From NCBI GenBank assembly GCA_032207245.1, contig CM063501.1, positions 78,406,686 through 78,470,685 on the forward strand: 64,000 bases of DNA, read 5' to 3'. Source of the DNA: Pardosa pseudoannulata. Taxonomy: Eukaryota; Arthropoda; Arachnida; Araneae; Lycosidae. Below are positions 38,133 to 53,753 of the stretch, one piece after another. The notes beneath the pieces are model-generated. The model had not been told where the DNA came from and did not search any database. It saw only the letters and a list, made by a program, of their open reading frames with translations. The translations under genes and the position numbers were made by a program. The first letter of the stretch is position 1. Every line of letters begins with the position of its first letter.

Positions 38133-38880
38133 GAAAACACAAAGTAAAGAGACAAATGCAGTAAACTCAGCATACTTATATTTTTTAATTAGAAGCCGAA
38201 GACTTTTTTGGCGATAGATGGTAGGGTTACACTTAGGGGGTAGATTGACTTCTTCCAAGAAACAACCAAACCTTCAGCAGAATTCTTCAAACGAGACACT
38301 ATTTTATGCAAATCTTTTTGTTTTAATAACACTGAGTAAGTACTTTATAAAACATGAGTTTATGAACTTTTGCTTTTTATCTAATTAAGATAAAGTATAA
38401 ATCACCAACCTTAATAGAGAAAACTTTAAATAGAAATATAATGTATTGTTTAGATAAAAACTGTCATTTATTGGGGGAGAAAACACAAAGTAAAGAGACA
38501 AATGCAGTAAACTCAGAATATTTATATTTTTTATTAGAAGCCGAAGACTTTTTTGGTGATAGATGGCAGGTTTACACTTAGGGGGTAGATTGACTTCTTC
38601 CAAGAAACAACCAAACCTTCAGCAGAATTCTTCAAACGAGACACAGATATCAATTATGCCGAATTAGTTTTAATAACAATAGATCGTGTAAGTGCAACGG
38701 ATTTATAACCATGAGTCAAAGTAATGACAACTTATTGCTTTTTATCTGTTTGAGATACCATTGTATAAATCACCAACAGGTTTTATCCAGTAAAACATTA
38801 AGTACCAAAAAAATAATGTATAGGGTATAGCTCTCAAAACTGTCAATTCTATTGGGGGAAGTTAACTCAAACGGTGTCCC
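38133..38880. repeat. Partial tandem duplication, about 350-bp unit
   Basis: A 155-bp block with caaatgcagtaaactcag and agggggtagattgacttctt occurs at 38133-38290 and again at 38481-38644, almost unchanged. The following segments (ctttttatct, aatcaccaac, attgggggag) also pair up more loosely. Confidence 0.85.
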
Positions 38881-40438
38881 TTCTAATCTGCAGTTTAATG
38901 AAGACAATCATAATTACTTTTATATACTGAAGTCTAAATAGAAGTAAACTTGTGCAAAGTACAGAAGTAAATTACTGCATGTTCATGAAAGACAATCATA
39001 ATTACTATTATATATTCATGTACTATAGCTAAGTAGAAATTAATTTCTGCTATGATTTTGTAATTTATCACCTGAGATATTTCTATTTACAGAGAACAAG
39101 ACAGTAAATGTTGAAAATTTAAAAGTGAAAATGATTTAGGGTTTTTTACAGATTTCACATGGATATCAAGTAATTTAAATTTGATATTCAAAGGTATAAT
39201 AAATCCAATAATTGAAAGGATAAACTGCATTAATACATACAAACGAAATTTATTATGCTAAAAATAATTCAAAATAATTTGAATCCCATTCTTATAGTGA
39301 GCGTAATAATCGTTTAAAATGCATTAGTTACACTAAGAATGTAAGCACAAGTAGATCATAACACATTTTTAGGCAGTAAAGTAGATTTTATGTATACAGG
39401 AACTATCCATCCTTACACTATCCAAAAGCCCAAGTTCCAGTGTAGCGTAAAACTGAAACGCGAGTCGGAGAAATAAAGCAGATGGAAAATACTGCCCCCC
39501 AAAATATACCACTTGATTCTATTTTAACATGGTTGTATGGGAAAAGCGAAGCAATCTTAAGTACATTTGATAAAATATGCATGAAAATACATCAAGAAGT
39601 AAGTAATAGCTTCCGGCAAGACGATAAAAAAACCTATAGATAAACAACGAGAACCTCAGTTACGTAACTCACCTTGCTAAAGGAATATGTCTTTTTTTAC
39701 AACTAGTCGATATGCCCCAAGGAAAATAATGTAAGATATAATACCCTCAAAATAGTTTATACAAATATACAAAACATTTTGGTTTTCGTTAGTGTATTTA
39801 TTTTTTACAAAAAAACATTTTCGTCAAGGGTCCAGTTCTTCAGACATTTAATTATTCAAATAGGATTTGGTCCCAATAATTCTGGATATTCTTATATATC
39901 TAAAAAATAAATTTCTACTTTATATACCTATTTTTCTCATTCATTTATACATAAAACTTTGTTTTCAAAATAAGGTTTTACAGATCGTACTTCTGATATT
40001 CGTGAGAGTCTTATTTACAATAAAACCGACTTGGCAATTCCTCATGCTTTATTACTCTTAGTTATTTATTTACATAAAACAAATCTTGAAATTTAGCTAA
40101 AAATGGCAAAACGAAGTGTTAATAATCCCGGCTTGTATCAGTTTTAGCTCATATAAAGCCCAGTATATTTTTAATTGGACAAGTCGATTTGTCTCAAAGA
40201 AAAAATGTAAAATACAATGTTCTCATACAGGATGTACAAATATACAAATACAAAAAGCGTTATTTTTGTAGTCATTACATTAATGTTATTACTATATTTC
40301 TTTTTTACAGAAAAGAAATTTCATCAGTTATCCAGATTTTCAGACATTTGATTGCCCAAATCGAGTCTGGTACTAATAATTGCAGATAATTAGACTTTTT
40401 GGTATTCTAAAACAATAGTTTTAATTCTTATATACACT

Positions 40439-43760
<3,322 letters not shown>

Positions 43761-43840
43761 GACGTCATAGCTGCGATACGAGACTGCGCATTTGTAACAT
43801 CAGATTATCCAATCATTCTGTCATTTGAAAATCATTGCAG
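43761..43840 (+). CDS. norpA: PLC-beta exon 10: X box
   Basis: 80 bp from phase 0: [17 protein letters not shown], then IILSFENHC plus two bases of Ser. The Glu in SFENHC is a calcium ligand. Acceptor ttcaag (AAG instead of CAG), donor gtaagt. Confidence 0.95.
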
Positions 43841-44124
43841 GTAAGTTTTCCACTTTCATTATAATTAACTCTACTGAATATATATCTCTGTAATATATAT
43901 GTCTGTTCGTGTGATACTTTGATTATTTATTATCACATTCAACAAGAAGATATCTGTTGTTGTTGTTTTTTTATGCCACCTATTGGGTGAAAAGAGGAAG
44001 TTAACGAGCACATGAAGGGTGAAAGTACTACTTTTGCTCAAGTGGTTCCTCGTTTCCTCTTAATTTTGAAGTATATTATTATAGATACAGTAAATTTCAC
44101 TTTTTTTTTAGTTTCATTCTGGAT

Positions 44125-44290
44125 TATGTCCAAATGGCTAGGACACTGGAATCGGGTATTCCTTTAACTCACACAGCGGATCTGAGGCTGACCTGGACTC
44201 CGAACCCTTCAAATCTCCAGTTACGAGAGCTTTGCCTTTTCGGACTGAGCTACTACGTACTCAGGCTTCCGAAATTTTGCACATGGCACT
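44125..44290 (-). mobile_element. tRNA-derived SINE (family C), reversed
   Basis: The - strand reads gtagtagctcagtccgaaaa (A box), ctctcgtaactggagatttg and gaagggttcggagtcc (B box). A 70-residue + strand open stretch here is its complement. Confidence 0.72.
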
Positions 44291-44557
44291 GTCCATGGCG
44301 GTTACATTTAGACTTACATTTGGCAGTTTTTATCCCCCAAAATTAGAAAAAAAGTTACTAATACTTCAGAAATATCTGCATATATAGCTAAATTTGCAAT
44401 AATTTATAAAATTGACACCACAGTTATGTCGTTGATTAGTTATTCTCGTGTTTCAAAAATAAGTTTTTTTTTTCAGGTAAAACTTTTATTTATTTATTTT
44501 TATTTATTTATTTATTTATTTTTTGCACATATAATGAGTAGTATTCAGTCAGTTTAA

Positions 44558-44962
44558 CCCTTTGAGGATCACGATTATAAATTCTTTGGTATTTAATGTA
44601 ATTAGGTTATAAATTTTATCTATGAACCTTGTAAACTTGTTCTTCAATTAAGGTTTTAAATTTAAAAATTTTTTTTTGTAAAGTTATGAATGTGAAGCAA
44701 AATATTTATAACTGAGTTCTGAGATAGTTTTATTTTCATGTGAGATCATGAAGAAAACAGAAATCTTGATTCTTACATGTAAATCAAACTTTAAAAGGTA
44801 TATTTTCATTTTAAGTGAAATTTAAAAATAAGAATAGTGATAATATCTATTTAAGTTTAAAATGTCAAAAACAAAGAAAACGAAAAACTTAATATGCGTT
44901 TGAAACAGAGAAAAAAAGTATTAACAGGTGGTTTCGCTGCAAAACCACTATCCTTAAAAGGG
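44558..44962. mobile_element. TTAA-flanked MITE, piggyBac-like, copy 1
   Basis: TTAA on both sides; ends CCCTTTGAGGATCAC and ATCCTTAAAAGGG. 405 bp. The same ends and interior (attctttggtatttaatg, gtattaacaggtggtttc) recur at 58854-59372. CCC...GGG ends with TTAA fit the piggyBac group. Confidence 0.8.
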
Positions 44963-45561
44963 TTAAGAAAAAACTTCCTTCTATTGTCTTACTAGTGTTA
45001 CCCTTAAATGCCCGACCCTCGAAATAAACAAAAGCAAGTGTGCAAACAAATGAACGAATAAATCTAGCTATTTTCTTAAAAGCAGTAGGGGTACCATCTA
45101 CTATTGAAAATTCTTTAATAACATCTTCAGTATGTATTTTGTTGGCAACATAAGACTTCAGTATTAATCTAATAGTATTTTGGAAGACTAAAATGAAATT
45201 ATTCCAAAAGGCAACACAGAGCATTTAAGGATAAAATAAGTTGAAATTTAATGCTTTTAGATTAAAACGAATATTAATAACTTTATAATTTATGTTATTA
45301 TTTAGCTTCTGATAACTTACTTTTTAATGTTTGATCTATATTTTGCAAAGTCTAATTTTACATTTTTTAATCTTTTTTTAACCCTTCCGTAATATTACTT
45401 CTGTTGTGGTGTAGTACATTGCATTGTCATTTCGAAGACATTGATAACCCCGTTGCTTTATATTGCTTTTAACATAGTATAGCACCACTGTTCTATATTA
45501 CAATGTTCTAAATTAGAAGAAACGATAATTTTCCTACAACATGTTATGTTTTGAAAATTAG

Positions 45562-45600
<39 letters not shown>

Positions 45601-46054
45601 TAAAAAGTAAAAGGAGCACTCCACGTGCTACGCGTCAAAAAAAAATTGCCAATGTCCAAGAGAACTCTGCATTCTTTACCTTCCTTCTTTCGACTCAGGC
45701 AACACTACACTTTTTCCATTATGATTATAACCGTTTTTAAAAAAAATTCTGCACTTTCACAACTTCGGTACACCGTAAATTTGTTTCTTCCCACACAATT
45801 CTGTGTAACGCTGTAACTAAATATTGTTTTCGAGTGTTCTACTATTAAGAGCCGTCATTTAACAATTCCCAGCAAACCTCTAAATCGAACTTAATTGTCA
45901 ATTTATACTTTTAATATAGTTTTATAACTTAAGAGAGACAAAAAAGTGTAGCAATGGTTATTAGATGTTAAAAAATAAGAACACGAATCAATTACTTAAT
46001 GGCATTTAATAGAAAAAGATAACTAGTACAAGAAATCTATCTATTTTCTAATTA

Positions 46055-46235
46055 TATTAGTCGAATGATGGTTAGGGTACTGATGTTCGGTAAGATAGTT
46101 CGTGGGTTTGAGTCCCACTGTGACATGGATGTTCGAAGCCGTTCTGAATCGACATTAAGCAGTAGGTCCCGGTCTCATTTACCCTCTTATTGCAAAACAG
46201 TAGACCGCAGTACTCCAAACTACCCAAACCACACC
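46055..46235 (+). mobile_element. SINE family A copy
   Basis: cgaatgatggttagggtact, gtgggtttgagtcccactgt, catggatgttcgaagccgtt, agcagtaggtcccggtctca, gtagaccgcagtactcc and an A/C-rich tail in the usual order. Confidence 0.85.
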
Positions 46236-46672
46236 ATAATGACGTTAAACAAAGAGAAAAAATCAGAAATATTGACTTTATTTTTGCTAAGGACAGACAC
46301 AATGATACGGTCAGTATTTATGAAATCTAAACGTTAACAATTGAAAAGGGATTATATAAACTTTGAAAATATCTCTTTGCTTTTAGGTATAATTATGTAA
46401 AAAATATTTTATTTAAAATTCCCTTGTGAGTTTTTAATTATTTTTTGTTAATGTAGAAACAGCCATATTTTGTAAAGGATGTGTAAATTTTCCCTCTATA
46501 GCTGTTAAGAGACAAACACATTTTTGGATTTCCGATGAATATAAAAAATTAAAATTCTAGCTTTAATAGATCGGAGATGAATGTACATAACATCTTATTT
46601 CTAAGCTCATTTATACTTAACTTTAAAATAAGTTGTTTAGTAATGTTTCTTACTCACTTTTATGTATTTCAG

Positions 46673-46757
46673 CAAAAAACAGCAGTACAAACTAGCGAAA
46701 TATTGCGATGATTGCCTCGGCGACCTGTTGCTACGGGAACCACTTCCAAGTTATCCA
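46673..46757 (+). CDS. norpA: PLC-beta exon 11: X box
   Basis: 85 bp; the first base completes Ser, then KKQQYKLAKYCDDCLGD and LLLREPLPSYP, phase 0 end. LGDLLL followed by a PLP motif matches the X-box helix of norpA homologues. Acceptor tttcag, donor gtaaga. Confidence 0.94.
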
Positions 46758-47117
46758 GTAAGAATATCCTATTTAATAATTAATTTTTAAAGTAATAGTA
46801 AATGAGCCTATCAGATAGTATAGTTAACTAGCAAGTACTCGCACCCAATTTTGCACTACGAATACTCGCTAAGAGTATTTTAAACTGAGGATCTTTTAGA
46901 TTTTTTTTAATCAGTACTAGTGATTAAGAAAAGTATATTACTCAGATAATAGAATGATGAAGACTTTAAAAACCAAATTTCAACAATAAACGAAAACAGC
47001 TCGGTGCTACTTTATCCAGTGCTACTTTATCGCGGGTTAATTATTGAGAACTATTAATACAAAAAAGGCCTGCAGAATAATTAGAATTATTAATGTATTT
47101 TTTTAATTTTTTAATGA

Positions 47118-47280
47118 GAGCCGGGGTAGCTCAGTCGGCAAAGGCAACGCTCTCGTAACTGAAGAGTTGCGGGTTTGGCTCCCCAGCCGGCCTAAGACCC
47201 TATATTTATTAAAAGTGACTGGGGCACGTAAAACGTGTTCATGGTCACAACGTCCTCAAAGTTCTCAATGAATAAGTCTA
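47118..47280 (+). mobile_element. tRNA-derived SINE (family C), best copy
   Basis: gccggggtagctcagtcggc (A box), ctctcgtaactgaagagttg, cgggtttggctcccc (B-box position) and then gtgactggggcacgtaa. The tRNA-like head can pair only five bases of an acceptor stem and has a damaged T loop, so this is a SINE rather than a tRNA gene. Confidence 0.75.
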
Positions 47281-48135
47281 TTAATCTTCTTAGTCTCTTC
47301 TTCAAAATTACGAGTATCCACGAGCATAAATCGTACTTTCACCTTATGGTGCTTGTTAAAAACGAAAGGCGCACCTCTTTGTCTTAACACATTGTATGCG
47401 GGACACGTAAAGGGGCGGCGTTTCAAAGACTTGCATAATTCTAAGTAGTATGTTTTCTGTCAATTGATACTTGAGCGTGGGTCACGTACTAGTAAGGGTT
47501 AGTGTAACAGCATGGTTTGTTTGTGGGTACAAAAATAACGGTATTTACAGGAAAAAGAAAACGAATGTTCTTGTCTTTCATTTTTATAATTTAAAAATGT
47601 TTATATATAACATAATTCTAAAAACCTAAAACTGTATACAACTATTTCTATTTGATTTTTCATATTTACGGTACTATTATAAATTTATCCACTAAAAAAT
47701 ATATTTTTGTGTACAAAAATCTTATGGTTGTTATTTATATATTTCTATTTATATATTTGTTTATATATTTTAATATAAAATAAGAAAAGTTGGTGAAAAA
47801 GTTAAATAATTTTCTATCTATTGAGATTTAACTGAATAACTAAATTTACGAGCAAAACGCCAGCTCCCGGTATAATTCCGCTGCTAAATGTACCCTCACA
47901 CAATGTTTTAATACGAGTAACCTCCGACTCAATCGTGATTGGTTTGACTATGTGTCACACGGCAACAATTTTTTTTTTTAATTTCTTTGTATAATTAATT
48001 TATTTACATTCCATGTATGTTTCTGTAACTTCATACTCTAAAATGAACAGTAATATAATTTTCCAAATACATCTGTCTCTCGATCACTGACACATTATGA
48101 AGTTTCAAATCTAAAAATAAACTTTTTTTTGTTTA

Positions 48136-48996
48136 TCCCCTATATAATAATAGCCTAAGTTGTCTGTCCGCGAATTTATGAAGCGGTTGTACCTGGAATA
48201 CATACAGGCATCCATATTGGATTTTTTATGAGTTAGGGTTAGTGAAATTTAAAGCGAGTTCGAAATCCACCTCATCCCCTACTTTTCGAGCATTTAATGC
48301 TATTATTTCAAGCCTTATTCTATATTAAATTCATTATTATAGGCTGGCGAGGGTGGAGTGCAATATTTCAATTTCTGGACTGTTTTTACTTGACCTTTAT
48401 ATATTCTAACCATTTCCTTCACCACGTGTAAGCTGGCACATGGAGTAGAGTGTCTGCCCATTTGATCGTCGTACTTCTCAGATTAATGGTTCTGCCCCCG
48501 ACGTAACCGAATTTTTCTAAATGTCTAATTAATTTAATAATTTCTGCTTTTTCTTTTGAATTCTTACTCCTAAAGTTGTTTTATTATTTTTAAATTTTTA
48601 CAATTTTTCAAATTTTTATGATTTTTTTTTTATTAAATTCACGTATTACCATTATTATATCAAGCTCCATTTTAAGAGCAGGTGATTAAATGTATCGATT
48701 TATCACATAATAAATAGGTAAAAATAAAAAAAAATTTCTAGCATTATGACATCATTCCTTTAATCATCTCATTTAATCATTTATTTTAGATTATTTAAAT
48801 ATCTTCTGCATTATTTCCATACGTTTTATCACTAAACTTAGATATTACGTAAATAATTTTCTTAAGGTAATATTTTGTTGTAAAATAATTCTTAGCCAAA
48901 CAACAAACCATTTTTTTACCTGCCTTAAAGGGTACTTTACAATTCTGGAATATTGAAAATTTTATTGATCACGTCATATGATGGGCTATATGCTAG
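48136..48996 (+). mobile_element. Non-autonomous Helitron-like element, family 1
   Basis: A|TCCCCTATATAATAATAGCC start; end with acgtcatatgatggg hairpin (one arm mutated), ctatatg and CTAG|T. 861 bp, the shortest + strand copy of the family. Confidence 0.82.
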
Positions 48997-49189
48997 TCTC
49001 TATACATAAAAGGGAATGTTATTTCGTGAGCTTTTATACTAATCCACACTGTACGTAGTAGAGTCTCCGAATTTTGAGTCAGATATCCTTTAATACCTAC
49101 AAATAGTCACTGTCGGTATTAACCTCTTCCATCCATCCTCTCTCGTGATGCGGGCCAACTAATTTTATCGTTGTATTTCAGTGCGTGTG

Positions 49190-49530
49190 TGGTATAGCCA
49201 CATTCTATGTAAAAGGGAATGCCAGGAATTGCCGGCCTCCTGACCCCTTATTTTATGGAATGGGGCTTGTCCATGTCCAAGTCACCTTGAATTTCCCGCG
49301 CTGACCATCCGTGGGTTGCTGTTTTGCTCTCCCCATCTTTCATCTTTTGTCCAGCTTGAGCGCTGCTTGGCGCCCTAAGATTCCTAGGCTGTTGTTCCTA
49401 CTCAAGCTACGTTTGGCGATCGTCTTGGGTTCCCGCTGGCGGGATTTTTCCACTGACCTCGCCATTCGCGGTGTTGAATGGACATCATTCTGGCCGAAAT
49501 TTGGGGAGAGAACACCCGCATCATTTTAAG
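49190..49530. other. GC-rich patch of unknown origin
   Basis: A 340-bp stretch clearly richer in G and C than its surroundings, starting about 200 bp after a Helitron end. A 72-codon open frame (49311-49529) matches nothing I recognise. It could be the inner part of an LTR or another retroelement; I cannot find its borders. Confidence 0.4.
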
Positions 49531-50762
49531 AAGAAAAAAATATTTCTTTTGAGCCATTTTGCTCCTTTTTCTTTGATTTTTGTGTCATGTCGAGGGACGA
49601 GTATTTTTCTGACAAAGTCAGCAAGGAATAATCTATAATAAAATTCCTTTAAGCTATCAACTGATCTGGACTATTTTTATTTTCGTGAACTTGAATTTTT
49701 CTTTGTTAAAAGAGTCTGGAGCATTCCAAATGAGGATAGTGAGTCGTGTCTGCCGCCATACTGTTCCACCAAAGAACCGGTCAAAGGTTATTGCGGACTA
49801 TAAAAAGAAAGGAATATTCAACAACAACCATTATTCTTCTATAATTATTCTACAATGAATTATTCTACTACAATATTATTCTACAATATAATTATTCTAC
49901 TACTATAATTCTACAATATGAATAATGCATGTGCTACTCAAGCGACTCTTAGTGTTCTTTTAAATTGCAAGCATGCTGATGTCAAACTTGGAGACACATT
50001 AACATCCTTCAAAGAGTTTTGTCAAACATTTTATTCAACAGCGTGACAAATATCGGATGTCTATTTTATATCTTAACAGCCAATAAATAATCTAAAGATA
50101 ATCTAAGTTGTTTGAATTTCTTTTAAATTTTTTTTCTTTAAGATGCTAATAAATAAATTACATTTAAATGCGAAGCTTAATAAAATGAAAATGGGCATAA
50201 AACAACTGCTTAAGTGGAAACTTACTTTCTTGAAACTGTCACCAAATTTCATTACACTTATTGAGTTAACTGTTTCATACTTCTTGAGGCTTAACACTGT
50301 ATGGATTCAACTTTTAATTTTTTACTAAGTTTTGGTTTATGTTTGGTGTTTTTTCAATATAATGCTTTAATTATGGATTCAGCTAAATGCAGGATTCGTA
50401 ATAATATGTCATTAGGAGTGCTGGCCATGGATTTCAATGTGTTTAAACCAGGGAAGATGGGTCAGAGCCCCCTAGTGGCCATTGTTATGATTTTTTATTC
50501 ATGTCTTTTTGTTATCGTTGTAAATTCATATATATATAAATGAGATATCTCTGTATAATATATGTATAAACATGCATGCGTGTATTATAATATTTGTTTT
50601 TTGTTTCATAATGACTAATGACTGGGTGGTATCAGGGATTTTCATATTCGCAGTATCTTTCGAAAATCTCCTATATAATAATAGCCTAAGTTATCTGTCA
50701 GTCTTTTCTCTAATTTATGAAGCTGTTGGACCTGGAATGAATAGCGGCATCCAGATTGGATT

Positions 50763-51550
50763 CTTTATGAATTAGGGTTAGCAAAATTCAAAGCTAGTAA
50801 AGCTTATCTTCTAAACTATCAATCTGATTCTAAAATAAACCATATTGGATTCTTGATGAGTTAGGGTTAGCAAAATTCAAAGCTAGTAAAGCTTATCTTC
50901 TAAACTATCAATCTGATTCTAAAATAAACCATATTGGATTCTTGATGAGTTAGGGTTAGCAAAATTCAAAGCTAGTAAAGCTTATCTTCTAAACTATCAA
51001 TCTGATTCTAAAATAAACCATATTGGATTCTTGATGAGTTAGGGTTAGCAAAATTCAAAGCTAGTAAAGCTTATCTTCTAAACTATCAATCTGATTCTAA
51101 AATAAACCATATTGGATTCTTGATGAGTTAGGGTTAGCAAAATTCAAAGCTAGTAAAGCTTATCTTCTAAACTATCAATCTGATTCTAAAATAAACCATA
51201 TTGGATTCTTGATGAGTTAGGGTTAGCAAAATTCAAAGCTAGTAAAGCTTATCTTCTAAACTATCAATCTGATTCTAAAATAAACCATATTGGATTCTTG
51301 ATGAGTTAGGGTTAGCAAAATTCAAAGCTAGTAAAGCTTATCTTCTAAACTATCAATCTGATTCTAAAATAAACCATATTGGATTCTTGATGAGTTAGGG
51401 TTAGCAAAATTCAAAGCTAGTAAAGCTTATCTTCTAAACTATCAATCTGATTCTAAAATAAACCATATTGGATTCTTGATGAGTTAGGGTTAGCAAAATT
51501 CAAAGCTAGTAAAGCTTATCTTCTAAACTATCAATCTGATTCTGAAATAA
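50763..51550. repeat. Nine near-identical 89-bp tandem repeats
   Basis: The marker agggttagcaaaattc recurs at 50774 and then every 89 bp to 51486. Each unit continues with gctagtaaagcttatcttct, ctatcaatctgattc and ccatattggattcttgatga. I see essentially no differences between inner units; only the outer edges deviate. Confidence 0.97.
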
Positions 51551-51721
51551 ATTGGTATAAATATGCTTCATATCACAGCAAAAATTACTGTCATCTTTAA
51601 AACATTCTAAATCCACCCCTTCCCCCCTTTCCGACCGTTTAATGCCATTATTTCAAACAGTATTTTCCCTGGTTAAGAGCTGGCGATTAAATTTATCAAT
51701 TTATCACATAATAATAGGTAA

Positions 51722-51868
51722 GATCCGGTCTTACCTATTATAAAAAGACGTTTAACAGCTAACAGTGATTAACCCATATCGCCACCAATGGCAGGACGTG
51801 ATTCTCCATTTAAACAGAGATTAATCGTGGTTAGTCGTTAAACGATTTTGGTGATACTGGCCCTACAT
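51722..51868. mobile_element. Palindromic MITE (family P), copy 2, inside Helitron
   Basis: Same core as 24823-24957: ccatttaaacagagattaat, cgtggttagtcgttaaacga and ttttggtgatactggccc. One arm is decayed. Confidence 0.72.
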
Positions 51869-52489
51869 AACATTTTTTTCTAGCATCATGACGTCATTCC
51901 TTTAACCATCTCATTTAATCATTCCTTACTTTAAATTATTTAAATATCGCCGGCATTATTTTCATACGTTATATCACTGAATTTAGATATAACGTAAATA
52001 ATTTTCTTTTATTTTTGGCTTAAATAATAGATTGGGTACATATATGATAATTTTATAATTTTAAATTTAATCATCGATTATTTTTTGTTGCAAGATAATT
52101 CTCAGCCAAAAAACAAACCATTTTTTTACCTGCCTCATAGCATTTTACAATGCTGGAAAATTAAAAATTGTACTGATCCCGTCATATGACGGCTATATGC
52201 TAGTAATAAAGATAGTAGTTATTTTGTTTTCTCAAAAATAATCTATTTGTAACATTTTGATGATAATGACACTGTTATGTTTTATCACTGAACTTATATA
52301 TTACGTAAATAATTTTCTTTTATATTTGACTTAAATAATAGATTAGGTACATATGTGATAATTTTAAATTTAATTATTATTATTATTATAATTATTATTA
52401 TTATTTTTGTTGCTTGATAATTCTCAGCCAAAAAACAAACTATTTTTTACCTGCATCATGATAGCTTTTTACATCTGGAATTAAATTGA

Positions 52490-53480
52490 ATTTTTTTTGA
52501 TTTTTATTTTTTATTTAATAATTTATTTTTTATATTTATATTTATAGTTGAAATCGAATTTTTTTAATAAGAATCTTTCAATTTTTTAACAATGTATAAA
52601 ATAAATAATGATATTAAAAATAATCAAATTTGTAATAAATATATATATATATATTTTTTCAATTAATAATTATCTATTTTTTTTTCGAAGATGGGCAATT
52701 TAATCGAACTATTTTATATTTATATTTTTTAAATATATATTAAAAAATAATTCTGAAAAAAAAATGAAAAAAATTAATGTTTAAAATTTTTATAATCTAT
52801 TTAAGATTTTTTTTCGAATTTTCGTGATGAAACAAAATATTTATTAAAACTTATATATATTAAAAAGAATTTTTTTTATATTTCCTTAAATAATTTTTTT
52901 TATTAACTATAAAAATAATATTAAGAATAATTATTTTTTTTTTCATAATTTACAACAAACAATAAGAACATAATGAATTATTTTCTATAATTAAATTATT
53001 AAAAATTATTTTAAAATTTTTATTAATATTTTTATCGATATATATAAATAAAAAATTTTTTTTCGAATTATCAAAATATTTTTTTAAATTAATGATTTTT
53101 TATAAAAATAAAAATTTATTTAAACTTTATATTTATTCTTTTTATAATTCGAAATTTAAAAATTTTTAAAATTTTATATTGAATAGTAATTATTTATAGA
53201 TTTTTTTTTATTTTCTCATATAGAAAATAAATTTTAATTATTAATATTATAATTAGTAATTTTTTATAAATTTATTTTTAAATTTTTAAATAAAGATTTT
53301 ACATTATGATTTTTTTAAAAAAAATTTAAAAAACGATTATTTTTTCTTTGTATTTAGAATTTACAAGAAATTTTAAATAAATTTTAAAATTATATGACAT
53401 TTACTCAAAAAAAATTTTTAATAATAAATAATTTTCAATATTGAAATTTAAATAAAGTATTTTATATATTCGTTTAAATA
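52490..53480. repeat. Extremely AT-rich low-complexity tract
   Basis: Nearly 1 kb composed almost only of A and T, with very few G or C and no clean short period. Lies inside the third Helitron copy. No coding potential. Confidence 0.85.
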
Positions 53481-53488
53481 AAATCATC

Positions 53489-53570
53489 ATGGATGTTCGT
53501 ACGGAATAGGCTTGTAAGCAGTATCCCCCTCATTATCGTGTTGCAAAAAGTAGATAGCGCTTCAAAACTA
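53489..53570 (+). mobile_element. SINE family A tail fragment
   Basis: catggatgttcgtacggaat, ctcattatcgtgttgcaaaa, agtagatagcgcttcaaaac: a shortened family A tail. Confidence 0.75.
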
Positions 53571-53753
53571 TTTTTTACCTGCCTCATAGTTTATTTTACA
53601 ATTCTGAAAAATTAAAAATTTTACTGATCCCGTCATATGACGGGCTATATGCTAGTAAATAAATAAATAAATATACAAACATCGAAATATATTTTTCTCT
53701 TTTCTTATTTCTGAGTGTAGTGAAACTGATTCTCTCTCTTCTTTTTCCTACAG

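Larger units (their letters stand above)
43841..46672 (+). other. Intron 10 (2.8 kb)
   Basis: Contains a reversed SINE (44125-44290), a TTAA MITE (44558-44962), a short (TA)n (45565-45596) and SINE family A (46055-46235). In 44967-45564, 45600-46050 and 46240-46672 I see no gene. Confidence 0.75.
50667..52203 (+). mobile_element. Non-autonomous Helitron-like element, family 1, with internal array
   Basis: A|TCTCCTATATAATAATAGCC start; end cccgtcatatgacgg, ctatatg, CTAG|T. 1537 bp because of a nine-copy 89-bp array and an inserted palindromic MITE (51722-51868). No protein recognised. Confidence 0.85.
52210..53655 (+). mobile_element. Helitron-like element, family 1, 5'-truncated and interrupted
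   Basis: The interior resembles the other copies (tattacgtaaataattttct, ctcagccaaaaaacaaac), then runs into extremely AT-rich DNA (52490-53480) and a SINE tail. It resumes at 53570 and ends cccgtcatatgacggg, ctatatg, CTAG|T. The left end is missing. Confidence 0.72.
46758..53753 (+). other. Intron 11 (7.0 kb)
   Basis: Holds SINE family C (47118-47280), three Helitron-like copies (48136-48996, 50667-52203, about 52210-53655) and a GC-rich patch (49190-49530). In 46758-47117, 47281-48135 and 49560-50666 no gene or clear element is visible. Confidence 0.75.

Noticed and set aside
44889..45224. 111-codon - strand frame
   Set aside because: No recognisable motif, AT-rich composition, and it overlaps the end of a TTAA MITE.
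47118..47190. Possible tRNA gene (gccggggtagctcagtcggc head)
   Set aside because: The acceptor stem pairs over only five bases, the T loop is damaged, and a SINE body follows that recurs at 26060 and 44125.
50763..51550. Interstitial telomere repeat (ttaggg words)
   Set aside because: The word occurs once per 89-bp unit and is not itself tandem.
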